Shown: positions 1 to 10,616 of the stretch, one piece after another
Position numbering within the stretch: position 1 is the first letter of the stretch
Layout of the letters: the number at the start of each line of letters is the position of its first letter
Assembly (NCBI GenBank): GCA_024195585.1
Contig: SWBL01000145.1
Span: 1 to 64,000 of the forward strand
Reading direction: 5' to 3'
DNA from: Aureobasidium sp. EXF-3400
Taxonomy: Eukaryota > Ascomycota > Dothideomycetes > Dothideales > Saccotheciaceae
Length of the DNA: 64,000 nucleotides
Program-made: the position numbers and the translations under genes
Notes under the pieces: model-generated
Told to the model about the DNA's origin: nothing
Database searches by the model: none
What the model saw: only the letters and a program-made list of their open reading frames with translations

Positions 1-536
1 TTGGGCGAGCGGTAACAAGAAGAAAGTCCAAGGCCGTGTTCAAAAAAGCCAATAACGATCAAGGTGACGATTGGGCGCTTGCCAAGCCAGGACTGCGGTC
101 GCCGCGACGCAGGAAGGGAACAGAGGCTCGACCGGGTTTCCGCGAGCATAGCTGCATGCATGGAAGTCGAAGTCAAAGCTTAACAACGTTCGTTGCACCT
201 GCGCAAAAGGTGTCGCAGCTGCGAGCAGACTGCGAACTCACCCACTACCTTTCCTTACACTCGTCTACCAAGCCTGGTCAACGATCTTAAATTCGACCGG
301 CCCCCTCGTCCTTCCTTTCCTTCCATCACTCCACAACACATCAAGCAAGAATAGCAACAGACAGTCATCACTCAGTACTTTTTACCTACATCCCCCACTA
401 CTATCTTCTCTCTCTTTGTCTACTGGGATCACGTCCGGGGACTCAGGTCTTCCGATCACGCCAACCTGATACAGTCTCTGCCTTTCACATACCCTCTTTC
501 CAACAGCGTTCGCAGCAAATCGACGAAATCGCCGAC
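1..536. other. Left-edge intergenic and leader region
   Basis: I recognise no gene here. From about 300 to 536 the plus strand becomes rich in C and T, as is usual for leaders and core promoters of filamentous fungal genes. This fits transcription of the small ORF at 537. Short ORFs in the first 300 bases have no ATG-based or family support. Confidence 0.5.
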
Positions 537-728
537 ATGCCTTCCGACTGGGCAAACTTCGCCGTGGGCACTCTGACTTTTATCGTCACCACTGCCGGCT
601 TCCTGCACGAAGTCTTTCCTCGTCATGGTCGCCAGATGCGCCGATTCGTGTTCGGGCAACTGGGGTTCCTCCCTCAGGGCAACATTCTTCCTCTGTACAA
701 TCACCCGAGACGTCACAGCTTCTGGTAG
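537..728 (+). CDS. Tiny predicted membrane protein, 63 aa
   Basis: I do not recognise a family. The ATG at 537 follows a pyrimidine-rich leader. The ORF encodes 63 residues with one hydrophobic stretch near residues 6-22 and then a basic, aromatic tail containing RRFVFGQLGFLP, so a small single-pass membrane protein is plausible. A GTAGGT donor at 725 and a TTATAG acceptor ending at 780 would create a TGA across the junction, so spliced and unspliced forms differ by only one residue. Chance coding cannot be excluded. Conservation of the QLGFLPQG segment in related fungi would settle it. Confidence 0.4.
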   Translation: MPSDWANFAVGTLTFIVTTAGFLHEVFPRHGRQMRRFVFGQLGFLPQGNILPLYNHPRRHSFW

Positions 729-820
729 GTCGTAGTCTTTTCCAGCTGCAGTGCTCGTACTGATTCAACTGTGGTTATAGAATCATCTACCGATACTGTG
801 ACTTTGGTGTCACGACAATT

Positions 821-1029
821 ACCACTCTGAACCTCCACCACTCTGAACACCACTTCGGACCTTCACCATTCTGTATCTACACCAATCTGATCCTCTCCTC
901 TACCACTCTGAAGCTTCACCACTCTGAAGCTTCCTCACTCTGGAGCTTCATCACTATGGAGCTTCACCACTTTGAACTTTCACCACTCTGAGCTTTCGTC
1001 ACTATGGGGCTCTACTACTCTCGCTATCT
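821..1029. repeat. 16-bp tandem minisatellite
   Basis: About 12-13 degenerate head-to-tail copies of a 16-bp unit close to ACCACTCTGAAGCTTC. The copies at 902-917 and 918-933 are identical, and exact 16-bp spacing holds from 902 to 1029. The left part (821-901) is more degenerate, with units of 13-16 bp. The unit length is not a multiple of three and no reading frame spans the array, so it is non-coding, just downstream of the small ORF at 537. Confidence 0.85.
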
Positions 1030-3576
1030 TCGTCATCTTGCGGTGCTTGCGCTATGCACCTGACACGCTGCTTGTTTCTGAGAAGAGGAGGACATCATAC
1101 AAACATAAAACCGAACAACACTACACACGACGAATATGCATCACGGGCAACACGTAATAAAGGATATAAACGGGCATGTGTTTTTTGTCTTGACATGTAT
1201 TGGGCTTTTCTTTTGTAGTATAGCGAGCGGGAACTTCGCAAAATCTAGCGCTTTTCCCACAATGCAGGGCACATAGCCCCCCACTTCCCGAATAAGTCAT
1301 GCAAGCCACTTCCTTCTTCTTCGAGCAAACACTCGCCCCTTGTGGTTTTTCTCTCTCCATCCTTCCTTCTATCAACGCTGTTAAATCGGTACATCCTTCC
1401 TTTTCCTACCGAAGTCGGCTCATCGTACTTTTACTTCTAAAACGGGCCTTCGGAGTTGCGCCATCGCAAGTGTACTTCTATCTCATATTCGATTTTACAG
1501 TCAACATAGCTTTGATCTCGGTACCGTCGCTCAAGCCTCTAAGACCTCCGAGTACCTTACAGACGCGCATGCGTTTTATGCTCTGTCGTTAAACCATCGG
1601 TAGAACTAACGTCGAACAACCTAATATCAAGAAGCTTTCGCAAGTGAGTACCCTAGCTGCATCGTAGCTCCCGTTGCTAGCAACCCAATTTACTCATCGC
1701 ACATGCCACGTGTAGTTTGCGCATAGTGGTACATCATCATGTAGGGCAGCAGCCACAAAGGGGCTCCTTCATACTTGTCATGCTTGTCATACTCAATTCT
1801 TAGCGTACGCTATAACAAGACTTTCTTAATGCAAAATCGAATGATGTGATTCGTAAGCTTAGCAATAGCTATTCTTCGCCTTTTCGCATCTGCCAGGCTA
1901 CAATCGATCTTAAAGTACATGTGGCATTGCTTGCCTTGAGTCCATAAACTTGCTTCGCTCTTGCTTCAACTACGCCCACCCACCTTACCATGATTTCGAC
2001 TACACCCATTGCCCATCCCCGTTTTAGCTATAGTTATAATATTCTGCTCTCTTAGTCTCACGAAGATCTACCCAGCCGTGACATCGTGTATGCTATACAT
2101 GGGACACAGTTTGTTATCTCTATCTTCGTGGTAACTAGGACTCTTCTTATTCTCTCGAGCATAAAAGCCTCGGACGTCAAATTTCCTGGTACCGAATGGG
2201 GTCCATTGTAAAGGAGGTAATGGTAGGATCTTAAGAATGACACTCGAACAGTAGATATAAGTTCTTCTCGCTCTCTCGCTTTGCACATTCCACATGTTAT
2301 ATTCTCAAACATGTTAACAGCCGTCTACAAACTCTCTGTCCTTCTGCCTTCGCACTGTTATTTACCTAAGTCGCATCATTGTTTATCCGCCTTACATACT
2401 TTTCTATCTCGATCTTTAGTTCATATGTCCGTGTAAGTTATGCCATTCTTACCCTTTAGTCTCGTTCTTACTCTAGACTATACCTCTTGCTAGAGTCTTT
2501 CTAAGAACTGCCACTTCAAATCATTTCTCTTCATTCTCTACTAGCATTCGACCTTTTCGTTCCATACACACATTGTCTTCATGGCGGTAGCAGATCGTAG
2601 AGACTTTACTACTGGCGATACCGAAGTTCTTTCCACTACTGCAGACCTCATACCCACTGCAGATTTTGATACATCCTTTGTGTTTGGCGTTCCTCGATTG
2701 ACTGCCCTATACACTTATGGTTCTTGTGAATGCTTTCGAGTCTTATACTTATCTCTCTTGAATTAATGCTGCTTTCGAGACTTGCTGTTTCTGATTTTTG
2801 AGGTTTTTTTTGTTTGTTTAGTGATTGAGCCGGTTCCATCACCCCAAAGCTAGTCCAATTACAACACGCTTCATATTTTGTTCTCTTTGCACCTTGCATC
2901 CTACTGTCTAAAGTGGCTTGTCCTAGCTTCTTCAGAAACGAGTGGGAAAGATGGGCCGGTAGACATGAGATTGTTGGGGGAAAAAAAGACAAGACATATC
3001 TACCATTGTGCATGCCTACGTCCACGGAGCCTGACTAGAATTGAAGTCTCACTCCAGAATGAACAATTCGAGGACACAACCATCATTCGTAGGCTCCTCT
3101 CGAGCGAAAGTAATAGAAACATGCAGATCCGCCTTAGCTTCTCATGCATAAAGCTGTTGATCAAAGAACAGCAGCAAGATCATAAAGAGCAAAGAAGAGG
3201 GGTTCGTGACAATTTCCTCCCAGACGAAGGAAAGGCCAATAGATCAAGGCATTAACTTTTATCAATCAGCAATCAACATGTCGATGATCCAAGAGAGTAG
3301 GAAGAAAGAAAGGTATCATGACATTTGCCTCCTGGATGGGAGACATAAAACAAGACGACTAGACTAAGCAGAAACAACAACAGTGGTATCGCAAAAGAAA
3401 CAAAATGAGGTTAAGAAAGAAAAAGAAGAAGAGAAAACAACCAGGGAGAAGAAAGAAATGACCACAAAAACTCCACACCCCTAATCCGCTACCCATGCCA
3501 GAAGGTGCCCTATAGCCGTACACCAAAGAAACGAACGCTCAAAACATACGAGAAAGATATTCTGTCAAGGGTAGTG
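1030..3576. other. Long intergenic region, no gene recognised
   Basis: About 2.5 kb without a convincing gene. It is AT-richer than the genes, with many short pyrimidine runs. ORFs of 60-125 codons occur on both strands, but none shows a family signature, a coherent splice pattern or coding-like composition. The part from 3360 to 3480 is strongly purine-rich on the plus strand and probably belongs to the 3' end of the kinase gene on the minus strand. Confidence 0.5.
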
Positions 3577-6069
3577 CTACCCAACAACACCATCGCGTTC
3601 AACCATCTCCCGAATCTTCGACATGAAGCTGGCTGGATATTGCTTAACCTCGTCAGGAGAGGGTATACCACGCTTGGGGTCTTTGCACCTCTCGACCACT
3701 TTATCAATGATTTGTGAAAGCAAGTCTTCGCTCATTGCGACAGAATTGCCGACATCAGGATATAACCAAGGGTCTGAAAGACTGAGGAGTTGCTTGACAG
3801 TAGGGCGAGCATGGAGATCGCGTTGCAGGCAGCGGCGAAGAGTGCCCTTCAGTGCAGAAGGGACAGTGACACCACCAACGCCCTTGTCCGGAAATTCGAT
3901 GACGACTTTTGAGTTCGTGATAGCCATGATACGACTGATCTGGTTGGCGATGTGGGCGAAAGGTGGTCGACCATAAACCATTTGATATAAGATACAGCCA
4001 AGAGACCAGACATCCGAAGGCTTGCCAATTTTCATGCACCGACTGCCGTTGTTGGATGTACGCTCGCCACCAGGAGTTGGTGCATTTGTATCCAAGATAC
4101 TCTCTGGTGACATGTAATTGGGTGTTCCAATATGCGAGTCGCGGTGAACGTTTACAGTATGAGCGATATCGATGGCGTTTGCAATACCAAAATCGATGAG
4201 TTTGAGTTTTCCTTGTACTGATAAGAAATTGGCGGGTTTGAGATCGGAGTGAACAATATCGTAGTCGTGGACAGCTTGAACACATTCAAGCATTTCTTTC
4301 CAGTAGAAGCGGGTAAATACTGGGTCAAACTTTGGGTCGGCACCGTTGAGTGCAATCGTCAATATGCGGTTCATATCTTGGTCGCCCTTTTCCATTAGCA
4401 CGCTGAGAATCTGCTTTTCGTTGTCCAGTTCCCAATCGAAAAGTCGGATAACACGATCGACGTCTGCAAGCTTTTCCAGAAGATCGATCTCGCCCTTGAA
4501 ACCACGCATGGCGGATTCGTCACAATCTTCCAGCTTGACCTTTTTCAAGGCAAAGAGTTTGTAGTTTTCAGCCATGACACAGTAAACATCACTGCTGCCG
4601 CCCTGTCCGACTTTGTTCATCTGAGTGAATAGCTTTCCGTTGATAAGGATATGTTGGCGTCTCTTCTTGCTCTTGGTGGTGCTCGCACCAGCGGTCTTCG
4701 TCGCAGCATCCAAAACACTCATCTTCGGCGGTGGTGGAGGAGCGGGTCGGACAGGAGTGTTGTTGCTGATTGCGGTGAGAGCTCTACGCGGCGACTGATA
4801 TGTGGAAACAGACATGGGCGTCTCTTCGACAGGTTGCGACTTGGAGTGCAAAGCAATCTTTTCTGGCTTTCCAAGGTACTTGAAGTCATGATGTCTGTCG
4901 CGCTTGAAAGTTGGAGGGGGTATGTTTTCCTGGTCTTCGTTTGCATCATGTTGGGCGCTTGAAGTCGGGCGTGTCTGTCTCTGATATTCCGGAGCAGGTC
5001 GTGAAGCCATATGGTCGTTGCTTGGCCTCCTCTGCGCAATGCTTTCTCCATGATTCGAGGTTGCTCGAGAATCGCTACGCTCGCGTTTGTGAGGCTCAAC
5101 GCTGGGTCTTCTGGCTGGTCGTTCCATACTGGGGGCTCGGGTAGATGCGCGCGATGCTACTCTGTGTGCTTCGGTGCTTGTGTCGCGTTTCAAAGGAGCG
5201 GAAACGTCGCGGCTGTGGTTTCTTGAGCGCGCAAAGTCGTGTCTTGAGACAGCAGCAGAATCGGCATTGGCGCTGTCCGCTCTACTTGTTCGGCCAGCCA
5301 AGTATGCGGGTTCCTCGTCGTGGTCAGGTTGTAATTGTGATTCTGACAGATGTGCGTTGGCGTCATTTGGGCTGACGTTGTCATCGCTCTCGCGCCTGCG
5401 GAAGCCTCTTCTCACCGGAGCGCCTCGCAAGAAGGCACCGGGGGCTCTCTTGACGCGTACAGAGCCGGGATGTGCTGATGACTCTGCTGAGACGTTACGA
5501 GTCTTGTGGAGTGTTGATGGTGGCATGTGTCTCGTTGAGGCATCATACTGTGAAGCTCCGAAGTTTTGCGACGCGTCATGATCGATAGACTCAAGGGCGG
5601 GCGACGGGTTGCTGGCGGATCTGCTTGCGGACAAACGCGTTGAGCGCGAGGCTGGTGCCGGTGTGACAAACTCGAGGGCGGGAGTGGTTTCTCTGCTCGG
5701 AGCGTATCTTTCGGCGTGACGCGACGAGGACAGGTTCCTCTTGCTGACGGAAACAATGCGCGGCGAGGTGGCAGGGTGGCTGTGTGTAGGCGAAGATTTG
5801 CGGACAATCTTGAGTTGGGGCGCTCTGCTAGGCGTCTCGTAGTCGCGGGCGGCATTGTCCTTCGGAGACGAGTGGTCGAGGCCTCCCTCAGACTCGAGAA
5901 GGGCTCTCGTTAATGCGCTGAACTTCATGGGCGGTGGGATTTCATCGTCGGACGAGTCGCCAACGTCGATGCGCTGCATCATGGGAGCGTTGGCAGCAAA
6001 GCCTTGTGCCGGGTTGAATACTGATAGAGGAGAGCCACCGCGGTGATAAAGGTGTGAAGCAGTGGTCAT
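3577..6069 (-). CDS. MPS1: Mps1/TTK-family spindle checkpoint kinase
   Basis: Dual-specificity protein kinase of the Mps1/Mph1/TTK family. In known members it acts at kinetochores in the spindle assembly checkpoint and at spindle pole bodies. The protein is 830 aa from the ATG at 6069; the frame is open further upstream but only with a TTG. This length is close to human TTK and yeast Mps1. Residues 1-470 are a disordered Ser/Arg/Pro-rich regulatory region. The kinase domain runs from about 480 to 790, with glycine loop GQGGSSDVY near 487, lysine in FALKKV, catalytic loop HSDLKPANF near 605, DFG near 624 and GTPNYMSPE near 650. HSDLKPAN and the GTxNYMxPE pattern are typical of Mps1. It is a single exon, divergent from RPE1 across about 680 bp. 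Confidence 0.93.
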   Translation of the reverse strand: MTTASHLYHRGGSPLSVFNPAQGFAANAPMMQRIDVGDSSDDEIPPPMKFSALTRALLESEGGLDHSSPKDNAARDYETPSRAPQLKIVRKSSPTHSHPATSPRIVSVSKRNLSSSRHAERYAPSRETTPALEFVTPAPASRSTRLSASRSASNPSPALESIDHDASQNFGASQYDASTRHMPPSTLHKTRNVSAESSAHPGSVRVKRAPGAFLRGAPVRRGFRRRESDDNVSPNDANAHLSESQLQPDHDEEPAYLAGRTSRADSANADSAAVSRHDFARSRNHSRDVSAPLKRDTSTEAHRVASRASTRAPSMERPARRPSVEPHKRERSDSRATSNHGESIAQRRPSNDHMASRPAPEYQRQTRPTSSAQHDANEDQENIPPPTFKRDRHHDFKYLGKPEKIALHSKSQPVEETPMSVSTYQSPRRALTAISNNTPVRPAPPPPPKMSVLDAATKTAGASTTKSKKRRQHILINGKLFTQMNKVGQGGSSDVYCVMAENYKLFALKKVKLEDCDESAMRGFKGEIDLLEKLADVDRVIRLFDWELDNEKQILSVLMEKGDQDMNRILTIALNGADPKFDPVFTRFYWKEMLECVQAVHDYDIVHSDLKPANFLSVQGKLKLIDFGIANAIDIAHTVNVHRDSHIGTPNYMSPESILDTNAPTPGGERTSNNGSRCMKIGKPSDVWSLGCILYQMVYGRPPFAHIANQISRIMAITNSKVVIEFPDKGVGGVTVPSALKGTLRRCLQRDLHARPTVKQLLSLSDPWLYPDVGNSVAMSEDLLSQIIDKVVERCKDPKRGIPSPDEVKQYPASFMSKIREMVERDGVVG

Positions 6070-6750
6070 TGAAGCAATGGTCGAGGGGGATAATGCTTTG
6101 GGGAGGTGGTGGCTGAGGTGTGTCGGGTAGTGCAATGAGGTGATGAGAGTAGTGCTATGCGATTATTCGAGTAGTCCAATGAAGGTAAAGTGCTGTAGAG
6201 GAGATGTTTGTTAATCAGAGGTGGGCGCAGAATTGAATGGGCGCCATGTATCGAGTAGGCTGAATGCTGAATAGTACTACTGTCGCAAGATTGCTATCGT
6301 CGGAAAGTCATGTTTTGAATGTCAAAGTCGCAGATATCGAAGAAGAAATCAAGGTCGCCCGGACTGTTGCAGCGCAAGCATCGGGCCCTGTCTGTTGACC
6401 TGCCAACGTCTGCCAAGTCCTGTCAACATAAACTTCGACACATCATTCTTGACAATCTCTATTTGGCCAGCACCCCTGTCGTGGAATAGTTTCTCCTCAA
6501 GCCGATCAACTAAAACAACACTGAAATTTGATCACAGTCATGTTCGACTTCCTTCTTTTGGTGCGCAGAGGGATAGAGGTAGGTCGATGCTGAAGAACAG
6601 GGTGTTCCTGCTTACCACGCCGATACGAAGCGGCTCTGTCGGCGGTGACGTGAGGCGGGGCAGGTGTCGGTGTTTTGTCGACCGACCAGATCAGCCTGAT
6701 GTGATTTCCACTCTGGTGGTTGAACAGTCAGACTCATACATACACACACA
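6070..6750. other. Divergent MPS1 / RPE1 promoter region
   Basis: Upstream region shared by the minus-strand kinase gene and the plus-strand epimerase gene. I see no further gene. The 60 bases before the RPE1 ATG are rich in C, A and T, as expected of a leader. Confidence 0.5.
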
Positions 6751-7627
6751 ATGTCACCTCCAGCAATTATCGCTCCCTCGATCCTCTCAGCCGACTTTGG
6801 CGCCCTGGGCAAGGCCTGCTCAGACACCATCGGCCATGGCGCAGACTGGCTCCATGTTGATATCATGGACGGCCACTTCGTCCCCAACATGACCTTTGGC
6901 GCTCCCGTCGTTACAATGATCCGCCCTCACGTCGAAAAGCCCACCGAGTCCTTTGGCAAAGGCACCTTCGACTGCCACATGATGATCGCTGAGGTCAGTC
7001 ACCCTCGAACCACCCGCCAGCACTCTTTCCAGAAACAAGATGCTGACCAAGGCCAGTAGCCCAAGAAATGGGTCAAGGAGTTCAAGAACGCTGGCTGTGA
7101 CCTCTACTGCTTCCACTACGAAGCTGCCATCAACTCTACCGCCGCCGAGGAACCCTCCGCTACCTCAGACAAGAAGACCAGCCCCAAGGATCTCATCAAG
7201 TACATCCACGACCAAGGCCTCAGAGCCGGTATCGCTCTCAAGCCCGGCACCCCCGTCGATGTCCTTTACGATATCCTAGACAGCAAGACCACAGACGAAG
7301 TCCCCGATGTACGTTTTTACAACTGCGTTGATATGTACCCTAATACCGCAAGGACTAACACAATCTCAGATGGTCCTCATCATGACTGTCGAACCCGGTT
7401 TCGGCGGTCAGAAGTTCATGCCTGAGATGATGCCCAAGGTCGAAGCCCTCCGCAAGCGCTACCCCGAACTCAACATCGAAGTCGACGGTGGTCTCTCGGA
7501 AAAGACCATTGATGTAGCCGCTGATGCCGGCGCAAACGTCATTGTTGCAGGATCCGCTGTATTTGGTGCAAAAGATCCCTCAGAAGTCATTGCAAAGCTT
7601 AGAGAAGCCATTGAGAAGAGGAGATGA
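6751..7627 (+). CDS. RPE1: Ribulose-phosphate 3-epimerase
   Basis: Cytosolic enzyme that interconverts D-ribulose 5-phosphate and D-xylulose 5-phosphate in the non-oxidative pentose phosphate pathway. Three exons, 6751-6993, 7060-7308 and 7370-7627, with introns of 66 and 61 nt, both phase 0, give 249 aa, the usual family length. Family motifs are clear: APSILSADF at the N-terminus, [16 protein letters not shown] with a metal/catalytic Asp, [26 protein letters not shown] and EVDGGL with the second catalytic Asp. The TIM-barrel fold is complete. Confidence 0.96.
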
Positions 7628-7860
7628 CTGCATGCTAAAATTTGAAAGATCAACCGTTTGGCATATCGAGAAGATGGGAAAAGCATAGAGATTTGTTGAT
7701 ATATATACGAAAGAGATGGTTCACACAACTAGTCGCTAAGTTGTATGGTCATGAGATGCTCGTTGAATTGCAACCTGGTCGAGTTTCACGGTAGCTGTGC
7801 GATACCGGCTTTGGTTGTGATGGCTATAATTGCAAAAGGCAGGGTTCGCTTCATAAATCA

Positions 7861-7931
7861 GTCGCAGTGGTTTAGTGGTAAAATTCGTGCTTGCCATGCA
7901 CGAGCCCCGTGTTCGATTCACGGCTGCGACA
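7861..7931 (+). tRNA. tRNA-Gly (GCC)
   Basis: Intronless 71-nt cloverleaf. The acceptor stem GTCGCAG pairs fully with CTGCGAC, and A is the discriminator base. The anticodon stem CGTGC/GCACG closes the loop TTGCCAT, giving anticodon GCC. A box TGGTTTAGTGG and B box GTTCGATTC are present. A T4 at 7937-7940 and a T8 at 7951-7958 follow, fitting RNA polymerase III termination. Confidence 0.96.
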
Positions 7932-7950
7932 TCTTCTTTTGTCCTTCTTC

Positions 7951-7958
7951 TTTTTTTT
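7951..7958 (+). terminator. Pol III T-run after tRNA-Gly
   Basis: Eight consecutive T bases about 20 nt after the tRNA 3' end, preceded by a T4 at 7937-7940. This is the typical RNA polymerase III stop signal. Confidence 0.7.
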
Positions 7959-9195
7959 GTTCCACAATTTGCTATCCCCATCTGTGCATTCTTGTTTTGT
8001 TGGTCGTCTTTGAAGATACATCCATGTGCAGGGCGACAAGGCACACGCAGTGATGTATGGCTCAAGTTTCTGTCTTCTTGTTGTACTCCATATCCAGCTA
8101 CACTTATAATGACTCGTACGAAGACTCTGATGAGCCATGCCAAAGAGTCAGTACGGTGGATCTGGAAAGGGTGACCACCGTGAAAGGATGTTGCATGCTC
8201 CACGGAGCCAGACCCTTTTGTAGATGCAAAAGGCATTCAGGATCGTCTATCCTTCTTGGCATTTATCGCGATGTTGGTCTTTTTCTTGCACGTGTCCAAC
8301 TTCTGCCAGTCTTAAGGAGAGATAGACCAGCAACGACATTTCAAGCGCTGATGAAGTCGGCTTCGGAAAGGTATTTTTGCCGACAGAGCAAGAAAAATAT
8401 TTAGGCAGCTAGATATAGGAGTCCACACGTACGCAAGGGGCTGAACCGTATTCCGTATCGATTGTGGGCGGTGCGTGCTTAAAATTAGACGTTGCTACTG
8501 AACTAAAGCACACACCAGTAAGGGCACGCGACTCGCGAAAGACAAACGTGATTCTGTAACACCGTCTCCTACAACACATTAATGCATGTTCTTTGTCCAG
8601 GGGATCATGGCGATTGTCATCTCGAAGGCCTTGAAGCCTTATGAGATTTGTCGAGAATCGATTCCTGGATGTGTAGTCAAAAGAGTCGCCATGACCCCGC
8701 AGGAGCTAAGAGCTGAGTGCGTCTGGACTTGTATGGGGTTGTGCTAGGGTTGTGCTAGGAGGCTGTGTTTCATCTTGACTTGTCATGGAAGGGGTCGAAA
8801 GACTTGGTACGATCCTTCAAAGGAGTCCCCCCAAAGTAATATAAGTCAGACATGACACCCTTTGTGTGACGGAGATGGCTTTGCGGAGAGCATCGATCAC
8901 CTTTGCCATATTCGCAAGAATTCCTGCAAAAGTCAACTGTTCCACTGAGATCATCGGAGTCACACGAGCAATATTTCCCGACTGGAAACGAGTCCGTCTA
9001 TTTGTTCTGGTGCTGCACTAGCTCAATTCGACAGGAACGAACGGCGCCTCGGATGCAAAGTCTCCCCGAAGACTGCCGGAAATACCCCTAAATTTGGCTC
9101 CAAAGCTTCTTCTCTACCAAAACAATCGACCTTCTTTTTCTTTCCCTTTTTTGTATCTCTAGGTCAATCTTGCGGAGGATATCACCTGGACAGTC
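7959..9195. other. Intergenic, no gene recognised
   Basis: About 1.2 kb between tRNA-Gly and the PAP2-family gene. ORFs up to about 115 codons are present but lack any family signature. The last 100 bases become pyrimidine-rich, fitting a leader for the downstream gene. Confidence 0.5.
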
Positions 9196-10511
9196 ATGGC
9201 AGACAAGGGAGACATCGACTTGGGAGGTGCGCAGTTTGCGTCGCACAAATGGGCAGAGCCGGTCGTAAGTGGTCATTGCCGCAAGGTGCACACGACCAAG
9301 CTGACAGTCATCCCAAGTTTGTTGTTACCATCATGGTTGGCTCATTGATCATCAACCGCCGCAAAAACTTCAGTATCCTCAAAGGAGACCAAAATGCCAG
9401 ATCTGGAACTCTGTCGCCCACGAATGAAGGACGTCCTATGCTGTCCGACGACGAGGGTCACGCGACAAGCCGACTCCAGAAACGCTCCTGCTTGGGCAAG
9501 GAATTCGACATGCCCGATTCTTCAGCATTTGCCGACAACTTGCACAGCAGAGTCCTTCAAAAGTTTCCGTTCTTGGTTGAAATGTTTTACTGGGCTCTCA
9601 ACTACGCAGCATACAGTTTCACAAAGGCCATTGCCGCTTCTCTATATGCCACTAAGGACGGCGTCACCGAACTCGCCCAGGAGCACGGAATCAGCATTCT
9701 CAACTTTGAGCACGACTCGATGTTCTCTATCTTTTTTCCCATCAAGGAGGTGGATTTCCAGACTTTCTTCACCACTGGCCACCCTCTCATGTTAACATTC
9801 TTTAACCGAATCTACTCGCTGGTTCACATCCCTGGAACTGTCACGTGCGTCCACTTTGCAATATGATTCTCAAAGTACCGAATGCTAACCCTTGCCAGTT
9901 TCATTTCATGGTATTACTATGCCGCTCCGGATCATGCTGCATTCGCTGTCGCTAGACGTACAATAACTCTGGGCAACTTTGCTGCATTCTTCGTCTTCTG
10001 TTTCTACCCTTGTATGCCACCACGCCTTCTGCCAAAGTCCTTCGGCTTCCACGATACTGTCCGTCAAGACAATGCCGAGAGTGTCTGGGTCGGTGGCAGC
10101 AATGTCAACCAACTCGCAGCTATGCCTAGTCTCCACTTTACCTACGCCTTCGTCATTGGCTGCACGTTCATCTACCACTCTGGAATTCACTGGCGCTCTG
10201 AGAATCAGGCACTCAAGCAATCAACCTTTGGAAGATGTCTCTGGTTGTTGGCCGGACTCTTATACCCTCTGTTGGTTTTGTCAGTCATTGTCGCGACTGC
10301 CAATCACTACTACCTGGACGCTGTGGTCGCTCTCATGACGACCTCCGTTGCCTTCTTCATCAACAGAATCTGGATGCTCTTGCTACCGGCCGAGGGTATG
10401 CTGCTCTGGTTATTGCGATTAAAGAAGCCTGTGCCCACAACCGGACAACGTTTGCAGACAGCTAGTAAGATCAAGGAAGACGACATCGACTACCGATATG
10501 AAGTCGTGTAG
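9196..10511 (+). CDS. PAP2-superfamily membrane protein (IPC synthase-like)
   Basis: Multi-pass membrane protein of the PAP2 superfamily, of the inositol-phosphoryltransferase-like (PAP2_3/Aur1-like) type. Exons 9196-9264, 9318-9844 and 9899-10511 (introns 53 and 54 nt) give 402 aa. The first exon from ATG 9196 joins in phase 0 to FVVTIMVGSL, extending a hydrophobic helix that the longer open frame from 9249 would interrupt. The catalytic signature is seen as MPSLHFTYAF followed by ANHYYLDAV, matching the Ser-x-His and His-x3-Asp motifs of lipid phosphatases and IPC synthase. Likely substrates are a phospholipid, lipid phosphate or sphingolipid head group in ER or Golgi membranes; which one cannot be told. 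It is not the essential Aur1 by any feature I can recognise. Confidence 0.85.
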
Positions 10512-10616
10512 TTCGTGAATTCCATGGCTATCCTGTTTCTCTCCTCAAATATCCTGTACATCTAATCCATCATAATGACCTATTTCCAACTCCGGCTCCA
10601 GAATTTAGCCCAGTTC

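Noticed and set aside
2581..2766. Short plus-strand ORF after a CT-rich stretch
   Set aside because: Only 61 codons, not extendable by plausible splicing, with no constrained-looking segments; the leader-like context alone is not enough.
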